NCBI GenBank assembly: GCA_041917755.1
Contig: JAYRWY010000016.1
Location: 124,001 to 188,000, forward strand
Source of the DNA: RGZA01 sp041917755
Lineage (GTDB): Bacteria; Pseudomonadota; Alphaproteobacteria; UBA9219; RGZA01
Length of the DNA: 64,000 bases
Direction of reading: 5' to 3'
Each line of letters begins with the position of its first letter. Within the stretch, counting starts at the first letter, position 1. Of this stretch, positions 15,546-24,632 are shown one piece after another. Made by a program: the position numbers and the translations under genes. The notes below the pieces were generated by a model that was given only the letters and a program-made list of their open reading frames with translations, did no database searches and was not told the DNA's origin.

Positions 15546-18413
15546 TTATGCGGCCACTGGCATTTGTTCGACGGTGCCTTCGCAGCGCACACATAATGTA
15601 GGGTGCTTGGCACTCTTGCCAACTTCTTCCTTCACGCACCAGCAACGTTCACACTTATTGCCTTTGGCGGCATCGACCACCACCGCCACATCAGGTACTT
15701 CGGGAAGTTTAAACGCATCGGCTGGTGCAGCCGCATCCACCACCATATGAAGGTGCGATGTAATGCAAATATCAGCAAAATCGATGGTTTTGAGCAAAGC
15801 GGCATCGGATTGTTTGACATAAATGGTGGGCGTTGCCTGCAAGCTGGAGCCGACCACTTTTTCTGCACGTTTCTTTTCAATTGCGCCGGTAACCACACTG
15901 CGCAGCGCGCGAATGCGTTGCCATTTTTCAGCCAAGGCATCATCCCGCCATTCATCAGGGATTGCTTCAAAGGTGGTTGCGTGAACCGATTTTTCCTGCG
16001 CATCGTCTTTGCCAGCTAACCACGCTTCTTCTGCAGTGAAGCACAAAATGGGGGCAAGCCATTTGGTGAGAGTGATAAACAGAATATGCATCACACTGCG
16101 CACTGCGCGGCGACGTGTTTCATCCGGGTGGTCGCAATAAAGGCTGTCTTTGCGAATATCAAAATACAACGCCGATAAATCTACCGCGCAGAAATTATGT
16201 AACTCGGTCAATACGGCGTTGAATTTGTATTCTGAAATAGCTTTTTCGATTGATGCGTTTACTTCCGCCAAGCGGTGAAGAACCCAGCGTTCCAATTCCG
16301 GCATTTGCGTAGCAGGCAACGCTTCCTTCGCGCTGTAACCATCTAGCGCGCCGAGCATATAACGAAGGGTGTTACGCAAACGACGATAGGTCTCCGCCGA
16401 TTGCTTGAGGATTTCTTTGCCCACACGCAAATCTTCGGTGTAGTCCGTGCTGATAATCCAAAGACGCAGAATATCTGCACCCATTTCTTTAATCACTTCT
16501 TGCGGGGCAACAACATTGCCAAGCGACTTGGACATTTTGCGTCCCTGTTCATCAAGCGCAAAGCCATGCGTCAATACCGCCTTGAACGGTGCATGACCAC
16601 GTGTGCCGCAAGATTCCAGCAAGGATGAATGGAACCAGCCACGATGTTGATCGGAACCCTCCAGATATAAATCTGCAGGAACTTCAAACCCGCGTGCTTC
16701 CAAGACAAAGGCATGGGTGGAGCCGGATTCAAACCACACATCGACAATGTCTTTAACCTGGTCGTAATCATCGGCCTTGTACTTATCGCCCAAGAATTCC
16801 TGTGCCGGACGTGCAAACCACGCATCCGCGCCATCTTTTTCAAAGGCATCGGCAATACGTTTATTGACTGCCTCATCGCGGATGATTTCACCAGTGACTT
16901 TATGCGCGAAAATGGCAATTGGAACGCCCCATGCGCGTTGGCGCGAAATGCACCAATCTGGACGGGTTTCTACCATGGAGCGAATGCGGTTTTCACCTAT
17001 CGCCGGAACCCATTTGGTTTCGCCAATGGCTTTGAGTGCCTTTTTGCGCAGATCGTTCTTCTCCATCGAGATAAACCATTGCGGCGTAGTGCGGAAAATA
17101 ACCGGAGCCTTTGAGCGCCATGAGTGTGGATAGCTGTGTTGGAATGAATGACTGGCGAGTAATGCGCCCACTTCGGTCAGCTTGGCCAGCACAGCTTTAT
17201 TCGCGCCGCCGGCCTTGCCTTGCAGATTATAAATGTATTCGCCCGCAAAGAGTGGTGTGTGCGGTTTATATCGACCTTCGCCATCGACAAAATCGGATTG
17301 TGACAAATCACCACTTTCACCGTAAATGTCATAGCGATGCGCTTTGCCCAACAAATAATCGTCTTCACCATGGTTGGGCGCAATATGCACGAAGCCCGTA
17401 CCGGTTTCGGTTGTGACAAAATCACCTGCAAAGAGTGGCACGTCGAACTCGTAGCCGAGACCGCGCAGTGGGTGGGCGCAAAGGACAGGTTTCAAATATG
17501 GGATTTCAAATGATGCACTTACGTTTTTTTGAACGATGCCCGCCACATTGCAGAATTTTTCAACTAGTTCTGCTGCTACAAGATATTGTTCGCCCGGTTT
17601 GGCGCCTGACTTATCAGCAACTTCTGATACCTTGATGCAGACATATGGAATCTTGCTGCCAAAGGCGATGGCGCGGTTTCCGGGCAATGTCCAAGGCGTG
17701 GTTGTCCAGATAACTACCTTCGCGCCAACTAATTCAGAATTCCATGCATGGGTAATTGGAAATGCCACATAAGCAGCCGTGGAGGTATGGTCGTGATATT
17801 CCACTTCGGCATCGGCGAGTGCGGTTTTTTCAACCGTGGACCACATGACGGGTTTAACATCGCGGTATAAGCCGCCATTCATCGCGAATTTGTGGATTTC
17901 CTTCACGATGCCGGCTTCGGCCGCATAAGTCATGGTGGTGTAAGGATTAGCCCAGTTACCCATGACGCCGAGGCGCTGGAACTCCTCACTTTGAATGCCC
18001 ACCCATTCCTTGGCGAAATCGCGGCATTCCTGACGGAATTGGAGCAAGGGAACTTCATCCTTGTTCTTTTTTTGAGCGCGGTATTTTTCTTCAATCTTCC
18101 ATTCAATCGGTAGCCCGTGGCAATCCCAACCCGGGACATAATCGGTGGCAAAGCCTTGCATCTGCTTGGTGCGGTTGACGACGTCTTTCAGAATTTTATT
18201 GACCGCATGGCCGATATGCAGATTGCCATTGGCATAGGGCGGACCATCGTGAAGGATGAATGGTTCTTTGCCCTTGGAGGCATCACGGGTGAGTGATTGC
18301 AGATTAATATCCTGCCAGTATTTTAAAAGTTCCGGTTCTTTTTGTGGCAAACCACCACGCATTGGAAAATCGGTTTTGGGAAGAAAAACGGTATTTTTAT
18401 AATCGGCAGTCAT
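15546..18413 (-). CDS. ileS: Isoleucyl-tRNA synthetase
   Basis: Class Ia synthetase. HIGH is present as GNLHIGHAVNK and KMSKS as GRKMSKSLGN. The editing domain lies between them (WTTTPWTLPGNRAI). The C-terminus has a zinc finger (CERCWCV and CVRCEGTV). The frame can be read from a TTG at 18443, but the ATG at 18413 (MTADYKN) is the normal N-terminus; 955 aa fits the family. It lies 48 bases after ribF and one base before lspA. Confidence 0.96.
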   Translation of the reverse strand: MTADYKNTVFLPKTDFPMRGGLPQKEPELLKYWQDINLQSLTRDASKGKEPFILHDGPPYANGNLHIGHAVNKILKDVVNRTKQMQGFATDYVPGWDCHGLPIEWKIEEKYRAQKKNKDEVPLLQFRQECRDFAKEWVGIQSEEFQRLGVMGNWANPYTTMTYAAEAGIVKEIHKFAMNGGLYRDVKPVMWSTVEKTALADAEVEYHDHTSTAAYVAFPITHAWNSELVGAKVVIWTTTPWTLPGNRAIAFGSKIPYVCIKVSEVADKSGAKPGEQYLVAAELVEKFCNVAGIVQKNVSASFEIPYLKPVLCAHPLRGLGYEFDVPLFAGDFVTTETGTGFVHIAPNHGEDDYLLGKAHRYDIYGESGDLSQSDFVDGEGRYKPHTPLFAGEYIYNLQGKAGGANKAVLAKLTEVGALLASHSFQHSYPHSWRSKAPVIFRTTPQWFISMEKNDLRKKALKAIGETKWVPAIGENRIRSMVETRPDWCISRQRAWGVPIAIFAHKVTGEIIRDEAVNKRIADAFEKDGADAWFARPAQEFLGDKYKADDYDQVKDIVDVWFESGSTHAFVLEARGFEVPADLYLEGSDQHRGWFHSSLLESCGTRGHAPFKAVLTHGFALDEQGRKMSKSLGNVVAPQEVIKEMGADILRLWIISTDYTEDLRVGKEILKQSAETYRRLRNTLRYMLGALDGYSAKEALPATQMPELERWVLHRLAEVNASIEKAISEYKFNAVLTELHNFCAVDLSALYFDIRKDSLYCDHPDETRRRAVRSVMHILFITLTKWLAPILCFTAEEAWLAGKDDAQEKSVHATTFEAIPDEWRDDALAEKWQRIRALRSVVTGAIEKKRAEKVVGSSLQATPTIYVKQSDAALLKTIDFADICITSHLHMVVDAAAPADAFKLPEVPDVAVVVDAAKGNKCERCWCVKEEVGKSAKHPTLCVRCEGTVEQMPVAA

Positions 18414-18461
18414 GGGGCGTCTTTTACTTATGGCAATCGTCAAAAATTGTGAAAAACGAGA

Positions 18462-19385
18462 TTATGCCAGCAGGCCTTTTGCCACAAGACAATCCTGTTT
18501 GATTTGGGTTTTAAGGGCTTCCAGGCCATCAAACCGCGCCTCCGCCCTTATAAAATCGACAAAACCAACACGGATGCTTTGGTCGTAAATATCGCCTGCA
18601 AAATCGAAGATATGCACCTCGAGGCTTTCACGCTCCCCATCTACCGTGGGGCGCACCCCGATATTGGCAACACCGTTATGCTTTTGCCCTGCGATAGCGA
18701 CCTTTACTGCATAGACGCCAAAACGTGGGCGAAGAAATTCGCCGAGGCCCAGATTGGCAGTTGGAAAACCAAGACTGCGCCCGCGTTTTTCACCGTGCAG
18801 TACGGTACCTTCAATTTCCCAGTTGCGTCCAAGAACGATGGCGGCCTTTTTGGGTTCTCCTGCCATTAGATGTTCGCGGATACGGGTGGATGACCACAAG
18901 ACATGCGACGTATCCATCACGGGAGCAATTTCATCGACCGCGTGGTGATGTTTTTTCATCAGGTCTTTAAGCAAGCGCATGTTACCGCCACGTTTGTGCC
19001 CAAAGACAAAATCATGGCCGGCAACTGCATGGGTGATGCCGAGGTTTCCCAACAATAAATCCTCAACGAAGGCCTGCGCCGATAATTTTGAAAATTCATA
19101 GGTGAATGGGATTTCAAAACAGACATCCACGCCAATTTCAGAAAGAATGCGGCGTTTGGTGTGCGCGGGAGTGATACGAAACGGCGCGTCGGCTGGCGAA
19201 AAAATACTGCGCGGATGAGGCTCAAAGGTGACCACGCCAAAAGGCTTGTTATGCTTGCGTGCCTTTTCACGGGCCTTTTCCAGCACAACCTGATGGCCCA
19301 AATGCACGCCATCAAAATTGCCAAGCGCGACGACCGCGCCCTGCATGGCTTTGGGTGGCTTGGAAGATGTGTCAAAAATAAGCAT
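18462..19385 (-). CDS. ribF: Bifunctional riboflavin kinase/FAD synthetase
   Basis: Makes FMN and FAD. The N-terminal nucleotidyltransferase domain has GNFDGVHLGHQ (~residues 22-32) and SSTRIREHL near residue 165. The C-terminal kinase domain has GRSLGFPTANL and YGVYAVKV-like FGVYAVKVAI, and ends with VGFVDFIRAEARFDGLEAL. At 307 aa the length is standard. It leads the ribF-ileS-lspA-bamF-like-M16-M16 operon and is divergent from the hydrolase gene at 19454. Confidence 0.95.
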   Translation of the reverse strand: MLIFDTSSKPPKAMQGAVVALGNFDGVHLGHQVVLEKAREKARKHNKPFGVVTFEPHPRSIFSPADAPFRITPAHTKRRILSEIGVDVCFEIPFTYEFSKLSAQAFVEDLLLGNLGITHAVAGHDFVFGHKRGGNMRLLKDLMKKHHHAVDEIAPVMDTSHVLWSSTRIREHLMAGEPKKAAIVLGRNWEIEGTVLHGEKRGRSLGFPTANLGLGEFLRPRFGVYAVKVAIAGQKHNGVANIGVRPTVDGERESLEVHIFDFAGDIYDQSIRVGFVDFIRAEARFDGLEALKTQIKQDCLVAKGLLA

Positions 19386-19453
19386 GGTTCATCAATCTAG
19401 GGGAGCAAATCAGCCTGTCAATAACACTATTCAGCAGGCTTTGTTTTGGTAAT

Positions 19454-20374
19454 ATGGACGCTATGAATCTAACTACCCACGTCCTCCCCTGCTCCTTTGA
19501 AGGTGATATGCGCTTTGGCAAGAGCGCAGCCGCAAACCCGTCGATGGGAAGCGTGCTCATATTAGTTGGTTGGGGTGAGTGGATTGAAAAATATACCGAT
19601 GTCATTCGCAACTGGAATGAGCGTGGTTATGACGTGGTGATTGCGGAATGGCGAGGACAAGGAAAGTCATCACGCTTTTTGATGGATCGCAATAAAACAT
19701 GGTTGCCTAGTTTTGATTTACTGGTGGATGATCTGGAACGGTTATTTCGCACCGAATTGCTGGATGCAAAAAAAGTAATTCTGTTTTGCCATTCGATGGG
19801 TGCACATATTGGTCTGCGTTGGTATTTGGGACGCGGACGTAAATACGCATCCATTAAAGGCATAATCCTGACATCGCCCTTGCATCAATTCAAATCAGCC
19901 CCTATTCCGCCACTTGCTGCGCGCGTCATCATTAGTGTGGCGGCATGGCTTGGCTTTGATCAGGCGTATGCCATCGGACAAAAGGATTTTGACCAAGCAG
20001 CAGGTGATTTTGCATCCAACCCGCTGACCACGGATGAAACAGCATTCAATGCCATGAAGGCACAATTGGTGAGCGACCCTAGTTTGAAGGTCGGAGGCAT
20101 CACCTATGGCTGGCTGTATGCCTTGTTACAATCGGCCAAACGATTGGAATTGGATTTATCACGCGGCGCACCACGCATCGCCTATATGGTGATGGGGCCC
20201 AATAACGACCCGTTGGTAGACGAAAAAAGCTTTGCCCTGATTTCATCGATGCTGCCAAACTGCACGACGCATTATCTGGCCGGTGCCAAGCATGAATTAG
20301 TACAAGAAGCACCAGCCTTGCGCGCACAGGCATGGCGTTGGGTAGATGATTTCCTCAGCAAGCTGAAAGCATAA
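19454..20374 (+). CDS. Alpha/beta hydrolase, lysophospholipase-like
   Basis: Serine hydrolase of the PldB/monoacylglycerol lipase group. The oxyanion strand VLILVGWGEWIEKY and EWRGQGKSSR are typical. The nucleophile elbow is CHSMGA near residue 118, VMGPNNDPLVD carries the likely acid, and AKHELVQE the likely His. There is no signal peptide, so it is probably cytosolic. Natural substrates could be lysophospholipids or monoacylglycerols; the sequence does not decide. It is followed by pyrE after 84 bases. Confidence 0.8.
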   Translation: MDAMNLTTHVLPCSFEGDMRFGKSAAANPSMGSVLILVGWGEWIEKYTDVIRNWNERGYDVVIAEWRGQGKSSRFLMDRNKTWLPSFDLLVDDLERLFRTELLDAKKVILFCHSMGAHIGLRWYLGRGRKYASIKGIILTSPLHQFKSAPIPPLAARVIISVAAWLGFDQAYAIGQKDFDQAAGDFASNPLTTDETAFNAMKAQLVSDPSLKVGGITYGWLYALLQSAKRLELDLSRGAPRIAYMVMGPNNDPLVDEKSFALISSMLPNCTTHYLAGAKHELVQEAPALRAQAWRWVDDFLSKLKA

Positions 20375-20458
20375 GTATAGCGGCTTGCGTAGCAATGCCT
20401 GTTTATATTACCTTTGGGTACCGCCAATTGTGGCATATCCCATACGCACCTAATTATT

Positions 20459-21085
20459 ATGAATAAGCAAGAAATTCTCGATGCGCTGGCCAAAATCCAG
20501 GCGGTGATTACCGATAGCCATCTGGTCTATACATCCGGCAAGCATGGCTCGACCTATTTTAACAAAGATGCGATTTACCCGCATACCGAACTGACATCGC
20601 AGCTATGCGAAGAAATTGCCAAGCATTTTGCAGGACGCGGCATTGAAGTGGTGATTGCGCCAGCCGTAGGCGGCATTATTTTATCGCAGTGGGTTGCGTA
20701 TCATCTAACCAAAATCACGGGCCGTGAGGTATTGGGTGTGTATGCCGAAAAAGATGGCGATGGATTTGTGATCAAACGCGGTTATGACAAATTATCATCC
20801 GGTAAAAAAGTTTTGATTGTTGAAGATATTTTGACCACTGGCGGATCGGTTAAAAAAGTAATTGATACTGCACGAAATATTGGCGCCAATATTGTTGGGC
20901 TTGGCGTGCTGTGCAATCGTGGCGGTATAACGGCGAATGATGTATCTAACCCGCCAGAATTATTTGCATTGGTAGATGTGAAGTTTGATGCATGGGATGA
21001 GGCTGATTGCCCCTTATGCGCCAAGAAAATGCCCGTGAACACGGATGTGGGCCACGGCCGCAAATACGTTCAAAGCAAAGCTTAG
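20459..21085 (+). CDS. pyrE: Orotate phosphoribosyltransferase
   Basis: Makes OMP from orotate and PRPP. The PRPP-binding loop VLIVEDILTTGGS is near residue 125, and SGKHGSTYFNKD marks the orotate side. The frame extends upstream to a TTG at 20414, but the ATG at 20459 (MNKQEIL) gives the normal 208 aa. The C-terminus contains CPLCAKKMPVNTDVGHG, with two cysteines, as in a subset of longer PyrE proteins. It overlaps the convergent ATPase gene by four bases. Confidence 0.92.
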   Translation: MNKQEILDALAKIQAVITDSHLVYTSGKHGSTYFNKDAIYPHTELTSQLCEEIAKHFAGRGIEVVIAPAVGGIILSQWVAYHLTKITGREVLGVYAEKDGDGFVIKRGYDKLSSGKKVLIVEDILTTGGSVKKVIDTARNIGANIVGLGVLCNRGGITANDVSNPPELFALVDVKFDAWDEADCPLCAKKMPVNTDVGHGRKYVQSKA

Positions 21086-22071
21086 CGCTTATCTTTCAGT
21101 GAATTCGGCACATTGATGCCTTGTGCGTTGGCAAGCTGTGCCATGCGGGCAATTTGCCGTTCAATATAGGTATTAATCATACCAATGCGTTCTTCGCGGA
21201 TAAGTGCGCGAATGGGGTCACCATTGTTATCTTCTTCGGTGAAGATGTAACGGATATATGGGCCTTGCGGGCCAAGCACCTGATGCACGGCGGCAGTGAG
21301 CGCCTGCGCTAATACGTTTTTGGCTGCGCCGCCAAGATTTTGAGCAGCAAGTTGCAATAAACCCAGCAAACTATCTTCAATCGAGCCTGCGTGAATGGTG
21401 GTGAGCACCAAGTGGCCTGTGGTAGCGGCACGTAAAATTTGTTCGGCAGCTGCAGGAGAGCGTACCTCGCCCACCAGCAAATAGCGCGGCGTCCAACGTA
21501 AGGTGCGCTTCAATGGGGTTGCCCAGTCTTCACTGTTAGCCACCTGGATTTGATAGCAATAACCTTTATCGCCACATGGGCCTTCCAGAATATATTCAAC
21601 GGGGTCTTCCACCGTCATGCCCACGCCGCCATAGCTGTTCAGGTATTCTTGCAGCAATGAAAAGCAGGTAGTGGTTTTACCGTGGCCGGTAGCACCGGAA
21701 AATACAATCAAGCCATCGCGGCGGCCAAGGTTACGCAAATAATTGGCAATATGCGGAGCATAACCCAGACCTTCTAACTTTGGGACATTGGGATTGATTT
21801 TACGCAACACCGCCCATACTTCGCCATTGGCCATGTTTTGATGGGCAAGACGAAAGCGCATGCCATCATACGTAAAAGCAGCTTCGACATTATTGGCTTC
21901 GGCACGGAATTTTGCGGCCAACCGTTCAACGTCTTCGGCATAATCGGAATGCAGCGGTTGAATCCATACGTTATTTTTGTCGCGTTGTGGTGTGCGATAG
22001 CGTGGCTGAGCGGGGGCATCAAGGCGTACATATAAATCCATGAATAATAAATCACGAAGCTTCTTACTCAT
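21082..22071 (-). CDS. PilT/DotB-like secretion ATPase, second copy
   Basis: Hexameric traffic ATPase of the type II/IV secretion and pilus family (329 aa). Walker A is GATGHGKTT, the Asp box is VEDPVEYIL, Walker B is LLVGEVRSP and the His box is TTIHAGS. The N-terminal domain has FMDLYVRLD, matching LSDLYIRLD in the paralogue. The start ATG overlaps the upstream paralogue's stop (ATGA), so the two are coupled. All motifs look intact. Size and motif style are closer to PilT/DotB/TraJ than to PilB/VirB11. No other pilus or secretion gene is nearby, so the system is unknown. Confidence 0.85.
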   Translation of the reverse strand: MSKKLRDLLFMDLYVRLDAPAQPRYRTPQRDKNNVWIQPLHSDYAEDVERLAAKFRAEANNVEAAFTYDGMRFRLAHQNMANGEVWAVLRKINPNVPKLEGLGYAPHIANYLRNLGRRDGLIVFSGATGHGKTTTCFSLLQEYLNSYGGVGMTVEDPVEYILEGPCGDKGYCYQIQVANSEDWATPLKRTLRWTPRYLLVGEVRSPAAAEQILRAATTGHLVLTTIHAGSIEDSLLGLLQLAAQNLGGAAKNVLAQALTAAVHQVLGPQGPYIRYIFTEEDNNGDPIRALIREERIGMINTYIERQIARMAQLANAQGINVPNSLKDKR

Positions 22072-23066
22072 TTATCACCTATGCGTAAAAGTTTCGCGGA
22101 TGTCTTATCAAGGTAAGTGGTAATCATACCCACTTTGTTTTCACGAATAAGGGAACGGACGGGATCGCCCATATTGCCTGCTTCGGTCCATGCCATACGA
22201 ACAGCTGGACCGGCCTCTGACATGGTTTGGTGGACCACAGCCGTTAAGCCTGCAGCAAGAATGTGGTTAGCGCCGCCGCCCATACCCTGTTCGGCAAGAT
22301 GCATAAGACCCATAAGTGCTTCTTCGGCAGAACCGGCGTGCACCGTGGTTATTACCAAGTGGCCCGTGGTTGCTGCGCGCAATACCTGTTCGGCTGCTTG
22401 CGGGGTTCTGATTTCACCCACGAATATATAGTGAGGTGCCCAGCGCAGACTGCGTTTAATAGCAGGTGCCCAGCCGTCAGAGCCTTCAACTTCAACCTGA
22501 AAACAGAAGCCGCTTTCGCCGTGGCGACCTTTCATCACGTATTCCACCGGATCTTCAATGGTGACCGCAATACCGCCATGGGCAGCCAAATAATCAATAA
22601 GCAACGAGCATGAAGTAGTGGTTTTACCGTGACCAGTAGCACCTGTAATCATAATCAAGCCATCGCGTTTTCCCAAATCACGTAGCGCCTGCACATAAGC
22701 GGGAACCATGCCCAGCTTATCCATTTTTGGAACATCGGTTTTAATCACACGAAGACACATCCAGTCTTCGCCATCGGCCATTTTTTGGCGCGACATACGC
22801 ATACGCGTACCTTTGAATTGAAGAATGCTGTCTTCTTTTAAACCCTGGTTGCGCACGAAGTCGGTAATTTGACGCACTTCATCATCGAACTGGTGTGGCA
22901 CTACGGCGTTGATGCGTTGCTTGCCTTTTTTCTGTCCCTGATAGATCGCCGCGCCATTGGAATCGAGGCGAATATACAAATCGCTCAGCTTGAGATCGCG
23001 AAAGAGTGATGGAGGAGACATGAACTGACCTGAAGACTGTTTGGAACCACCAGAAAAACTTTTCAT
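22068..23066 (-). CDS. PilT/DotB-like secretion ATPase, first copy
   Basis: Paralogue of the next gene. Walker A is GATGHGKTT, then VEDPVEYVM, Walker B IFVGEIRTP and TTVHAGS. The Ser of the usual GxxGSGKT is His in both copies. An upstream ATG exists at 23084, but the ATG at 23066 has AAGG at a proper spacing and is preferred (332 aa). The product may form hetero-hexamers with its neighbour, or the two may drive opposite directions as PilB/PilT do; this is inference. It is divergent from hisS. Confidence 0.85.
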   Translation of the reverse strand: MKSFSGGSKQSSGQFMSPPSLFRDLKLSDLYIRLDSNGAAIYQGQKKGKQRINAVVPHQFDDEVRQITDFVRNQGLKEDSILQFKGTRMRMSRQKMADGEDWMCLRVIKTDVPKMDKLGMVPAYVQALRDLGKRDGLIMITGATGHGKTTTSCSLLIDYLAAHGGIAVTIEDPVEYVMKGRHGESGFCFQVEVEGSDGWAPAIKRSLRWAPHYIFVGEIRTPQAAEQVLRAATTGHLVITTVHAGSAEEALMGLMHLAEQGMGGGANHILAAGLTAVVHQTMSEAGPAVRMAWTEAGNMGDPVRSLIRENKVGMITTYLDKTSAKLLRIGDK

Positions 23067-23299
23067 AGCTTTTAACCTTGTCATACTCGGCTTAAGATAG
23101 CGTTATTGAATGGTAAACTGTTGTTTTACAATTATCTCTAAATCCTTATTATCTTTGTACTGAATCCGAAAGGAATGAGGGCGACGGTAGTGCCACAAAG
23201 CCATTGATAACAGGCCTTCGTGCAAGTCAGTGGATTTTTTAATCACCAAACGCTACCTCTAAACCTTCGTCATGATAGCACAGTGCCCCGATAGATAAA

Positions 23300-24631
23300 A
23301 TGAGCCAGACCATTATCACCCCAAAAACGCCAACCGGAACCATGGAATTGCTGCCACGCGAGCAGATGATGTTCCAAAAAATGCTGGATACCATTCGCCA
23401 GAAATTCGAGCGTTACGGTTTTCAACCCATCGAAACACCAGTGTTTGAAGAAACCAATATTCTGCTTACCAAAAGTGGCGGTGAAACAGAAAAGCAAGTT
23501 TACTTCGTGCAATCAACTGGTTCCCGTCAGCAAGGCCATGAACCGGATTTGGCATTACGTTTTGACCTGACGGTTCCCCTCGCCCGCTATGTAGCACAGC
23601 ACCAGAATGAACTGGCATTCCCGTTCCGCAGATACCAGATGCAACGCGTCTACCGAGGGGAGCGCGCACAAAAAGGCCGCTTCCGCGAATTCTACCAATG
23701 CGATATCGACGTGATTGGCCGCGAGACATTATCACCGGCCTATGATGCAGAAATGCCCGTGGTGATTGCCGATATCTTCCGTGATTTGAAAATTGGCGCA
23801 TTCACCATCAATGTTTCAAACCGCAAGATTTTGAAGGGATATTTGGACAGCATCGGCATTACCGCCGCTGATGCCAAGGCGCAGGTATTGCGTGAAATTG
23901 ATAAGGCCGATAAAATTGGCTGGGGTGAAGTTGAAAAGAACCTGACAGCTGCAGGTCATACAAACCTTGGTGCATTACTCAAGCTACTTAGCCATGATGC
24001 AGATAATCAAACACGCCTGAATGAGCTTAAAGCACTATGCGGTACAAATGCTGAAGCCGTTGAAGGTTTGAATGAAATTGCACTATTGCTGAGCACCACT
24101 GCAGATATGGGCGCGGGTGATGTTATCCGCTTTAATCCTGCTATCACGCGTGGCCTCGATTACTATACGGGCACAGTGTATGAAACATTCCTGAATGAAC
24201 ACAAAGCCTTTGGCAGCATTTGTTCAGGCGGGCGTTATGACAACCTTGCCAGCTATTATACCAAATCGAAATTGCCGGGCGTAGGCATCTCGATTGGTCT
24301 CACCCGCCTTTTCGATCAGATGCGTCATGCAGGTTTGGTGAATGATGCGCCCAGCAGCGTGAAGGTGCTTATTACCATGATGGATGAAACATTGGGCAGT
24401 GATTATCGCCGCATCGCAACGCAATTGCGTGCCGCAGGTATTAATACCGAGATTTATCTGGAAGCCGATAAACTCGGCAAACAGATTAAATACGCGGATA
24501 AAGCTGGCATTCCATTTGCCCTTGTGATGGGCAGTGATGAAAAAGCCAAAGGCGTCGTTGCGCTGAAGAATTTAAAAACCAGCGAACAGATTCAAGGCGA
24601 TGTGCCAAGCATCATCAAACATCTAGCCTAG
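23300..24631 (+). CDS. hisS: Histidyl-tRNA synthetase
   Basis: Class II synthetase. Motif 2 is in the RVYRGERAQKGRFREF stretch, the histidine-specific loops include RGLDYYTGTVYE, and motif 3 is GVGISIGLTRLF. The anticodon-binding domain covers the last ~95 residues. At 443 aa it is normal. The 5' region of about 215 bases, shared with the divergent ATPase operon, is AT-rich. No ribosome-binding site is evident before the ATG. The stop is one base from that of convergent hemN. Confidence 0.96.
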   Translation: MSQTIITPKTPTGTMELLPREQMMFQKMLDTIRQKFERYGFQPIETPVFEETNILLTKSGGETEKQVYFVQSTGSRQQGHEPDLALRFDLTVPLARYVAQHQNELAFPFRRYQMQRVYRGERAQKGRFREFYQCDIDVIGRETLSPAYDAEMPVVIADIFRDLKIGAFTINVSNRKILKGYLDSIGITAADAKAQVLREIDKADKIGWGEVEKNLTAAGHTNLGALLKLLSHDADNQTRLNELKALCGTNAEAVEGLNEIALLLSTTADMGAGDVIRFNPAITRGLDYYTGTVYETFLNEHKAFGSICSGGRYDNLASYYTKSKLPGVGISIGLTRLFDQMRHAGLVNDAPSSVKVLITMMDETLGSDYRRIATQLRAAGINTEIYLEADKLGKQIKYADKAGIPFALVMGSDEKAKGVVALKNLKTSEQIQGDVPSIIKHLA

Positions 24632-24632
24632 A

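Noticed and set aside
23175..23207. A ten-residue possible leader peptide before hisS
   Set aside because: The AGGA motif touches the start codon, there is no run of His codons, and no attenuator hairpin follows. It looks like chance.
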